A stretch of DNA of 64,000 nucleotides from Osedax fenrisi. Lineage: Eukaryota > Annelida > Polychaeta > Sabellida > Siboglinidae. Both the position numbers and the translations under genes were made by a program. The notes beneath the pieces are model-generated. The model saw only the letters and a list, made by a program, of their open reading frames with translations. It was not told the DNA's origin and searched no databases. The stretch covers positions 12,510,461-12,574,460 of the forward strand of contig OZ025245.1 of NCBI GenBank assembly GCA_964019155.1. Reading direction: 5' to 3'. Positions 63,013 to 64,000 of the stretch are shown piece by piece; position 1 is the stretch's first letter; the number at the start of each line of letters is the position of its first letter.

Positions 63013-63609
63013 AATATATTTTAAATATTTTATACACCTGTATTACTGTTGAGATATATGAATATGAGTTATGACAAAATTTGTTAAACAAATACAACAT
63101 TAATAATTTCGAAAAATATTTATATTACAAAAAACTAGTTTTTTTATTTATAATAATTATACAATATTATTATGCATATATTATATTGTTAGAATATAAT
63201 ATATGAAAAATCAATATAACATTTTAAGTATATTTTATTTTTACAAAAATAATTATAATAATATATTAATATATTTATAATTGTAATATATATTCTAATA
63301 AATATCGATATTACCATTAAAATTATTGAGTAAAATAAATATAAAAAATAAAATCAAACTTATTATATAAATATTAACGCTATCTATCATGATCTTCGTA
63401 AGTAATAGAACATCGCTTATTGTACGACATTGATATGGTGTTGTCTTCTATTAGGTATCAGTGGTAGTGTGTGTATGTATATATATTATTATAACATTAT
63501 TATTTATTTATTATTCTTATCTATAATGAAACTTATCATGTTAATAAAGGGGTAATTGTCTCGATAAGCAACACTGCATCTATAATTACCCTGGCATTGC
63601 CTAAATCTG

Positions 63610-63642
<33 letters not shown>

Positions 63643-64000
63643 TGATACCCTATCACATATAGACAATAAGATGGCACCCTCGAGGTGTTCAATACCTCAT
63701 AAACACTATGCATAGTCTATATATGGGCTTAATGTATACTTTTTATAACTCGATGCACCTTCTAATCTTATATGACAACAATGATACATAATCATGTGAA
63801 TGAATCACACGGTAGTAGAAATAACGATGATAAATATGATAATGATAAATAATGGTATATTACAGTAAACATTATTGCATAACATTATTATGTAATATTA
63901 TTGATTATTACATGATTGATTGAAGCATTACTGCTGCTGCTGCTACTTCCGTTGAAAGAACCACATAGACCTATCTCACCACTACTAGGTATATGTATGT
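63013..64000. other. AT-rich sequence upstream of the GAS2-like exons in view
   Basis: It includes an (AAT)n run at 63610-63645 and a more balanced patch at 63925-63990 with (CTG)4. On the minus strand that patch reads GEIGLCGSFNGSSSSSSN in an open frame without any recognised motif. No exon can be supported. Confidence 0.4.

Overview
The window is nuclear DNA from an animal, almost certainly an invertebrate. It is extremely AT-rich, has long introns, and is loaded with microsatellites, minisatellites, LINEs, SINEs and small DNA transposons. There is no bacterial gene organisation. Short, GC-richer exons with AG/GT borders and matching phases stand out from the AT-rich background. The phylum cannot be assigned from the sequence.

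Two protein-coding genes converge. On the plus strand, about 19 exons between 1966 and 36189 encode the C-terminal two thirds of a lysosomal alpha-mannosidase (MAN2B1 type, GH38). The first exons lie upstream of the window, and one expected short exon between 14530 and 23359 was not found. On the minus strand, exons at 62298-62227 (tentative), 59963-59838, 48205-48030, 44989-44888 and 37366-37220 join in phase into a GAS2-family cytoskeletal linker: the end of a calponin-homology domain, a Ser-rich basic linker and a complete GAR/GAS2 domain. The two stop codons are about 1.0 kb apart, tail to tail.

The mannosidase introns hold most of the mobile elements. A full-length 4.5 kb LINE (15194-19667) has a 14 bp target duplication. 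It encodes a 2A-like peptide, two PHD-like zinc fingers, an APE endonuclease, a reverse transcriptase and an RNase H, interrupted by one in-frame TAA. Next to it is a 5'-truncated relative. Other elements are a CR1/L2-type LINE 3' end, tRNA-headed SINEs, and many TIR elements whose target duplications can be read directly (TTAA, TAA, TA, and an 8 bp hAT-type duplication). A pair of inverted MITE copies flanks one mannosidase exon.

The most striking feature is a 10.2 kb array (49630-59848) of about 225 copies of a 46/43 bp unit inside a GAS2 intron. The array begins within the last 11 bases of the CH-domain exon. Every unit, read on the gene's sense strand, therefore repeats that exon's own 5' splice site (TAG|GTTAGT). 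The upstream edge of the same exon carries a second minisatellite of pyrimidine-rich, CTAAC-bearing units. A similar acceptor-derived minisatellite precedes the mannosidase exon at 23359, a donor-derived one follows the exon at 1966-2107, and the linker-exon donor of GAS2 is duplicated 150 bp away. Repeated expansion of splice-site sequence into tandem arrays is the main candidate for something undescribed here.
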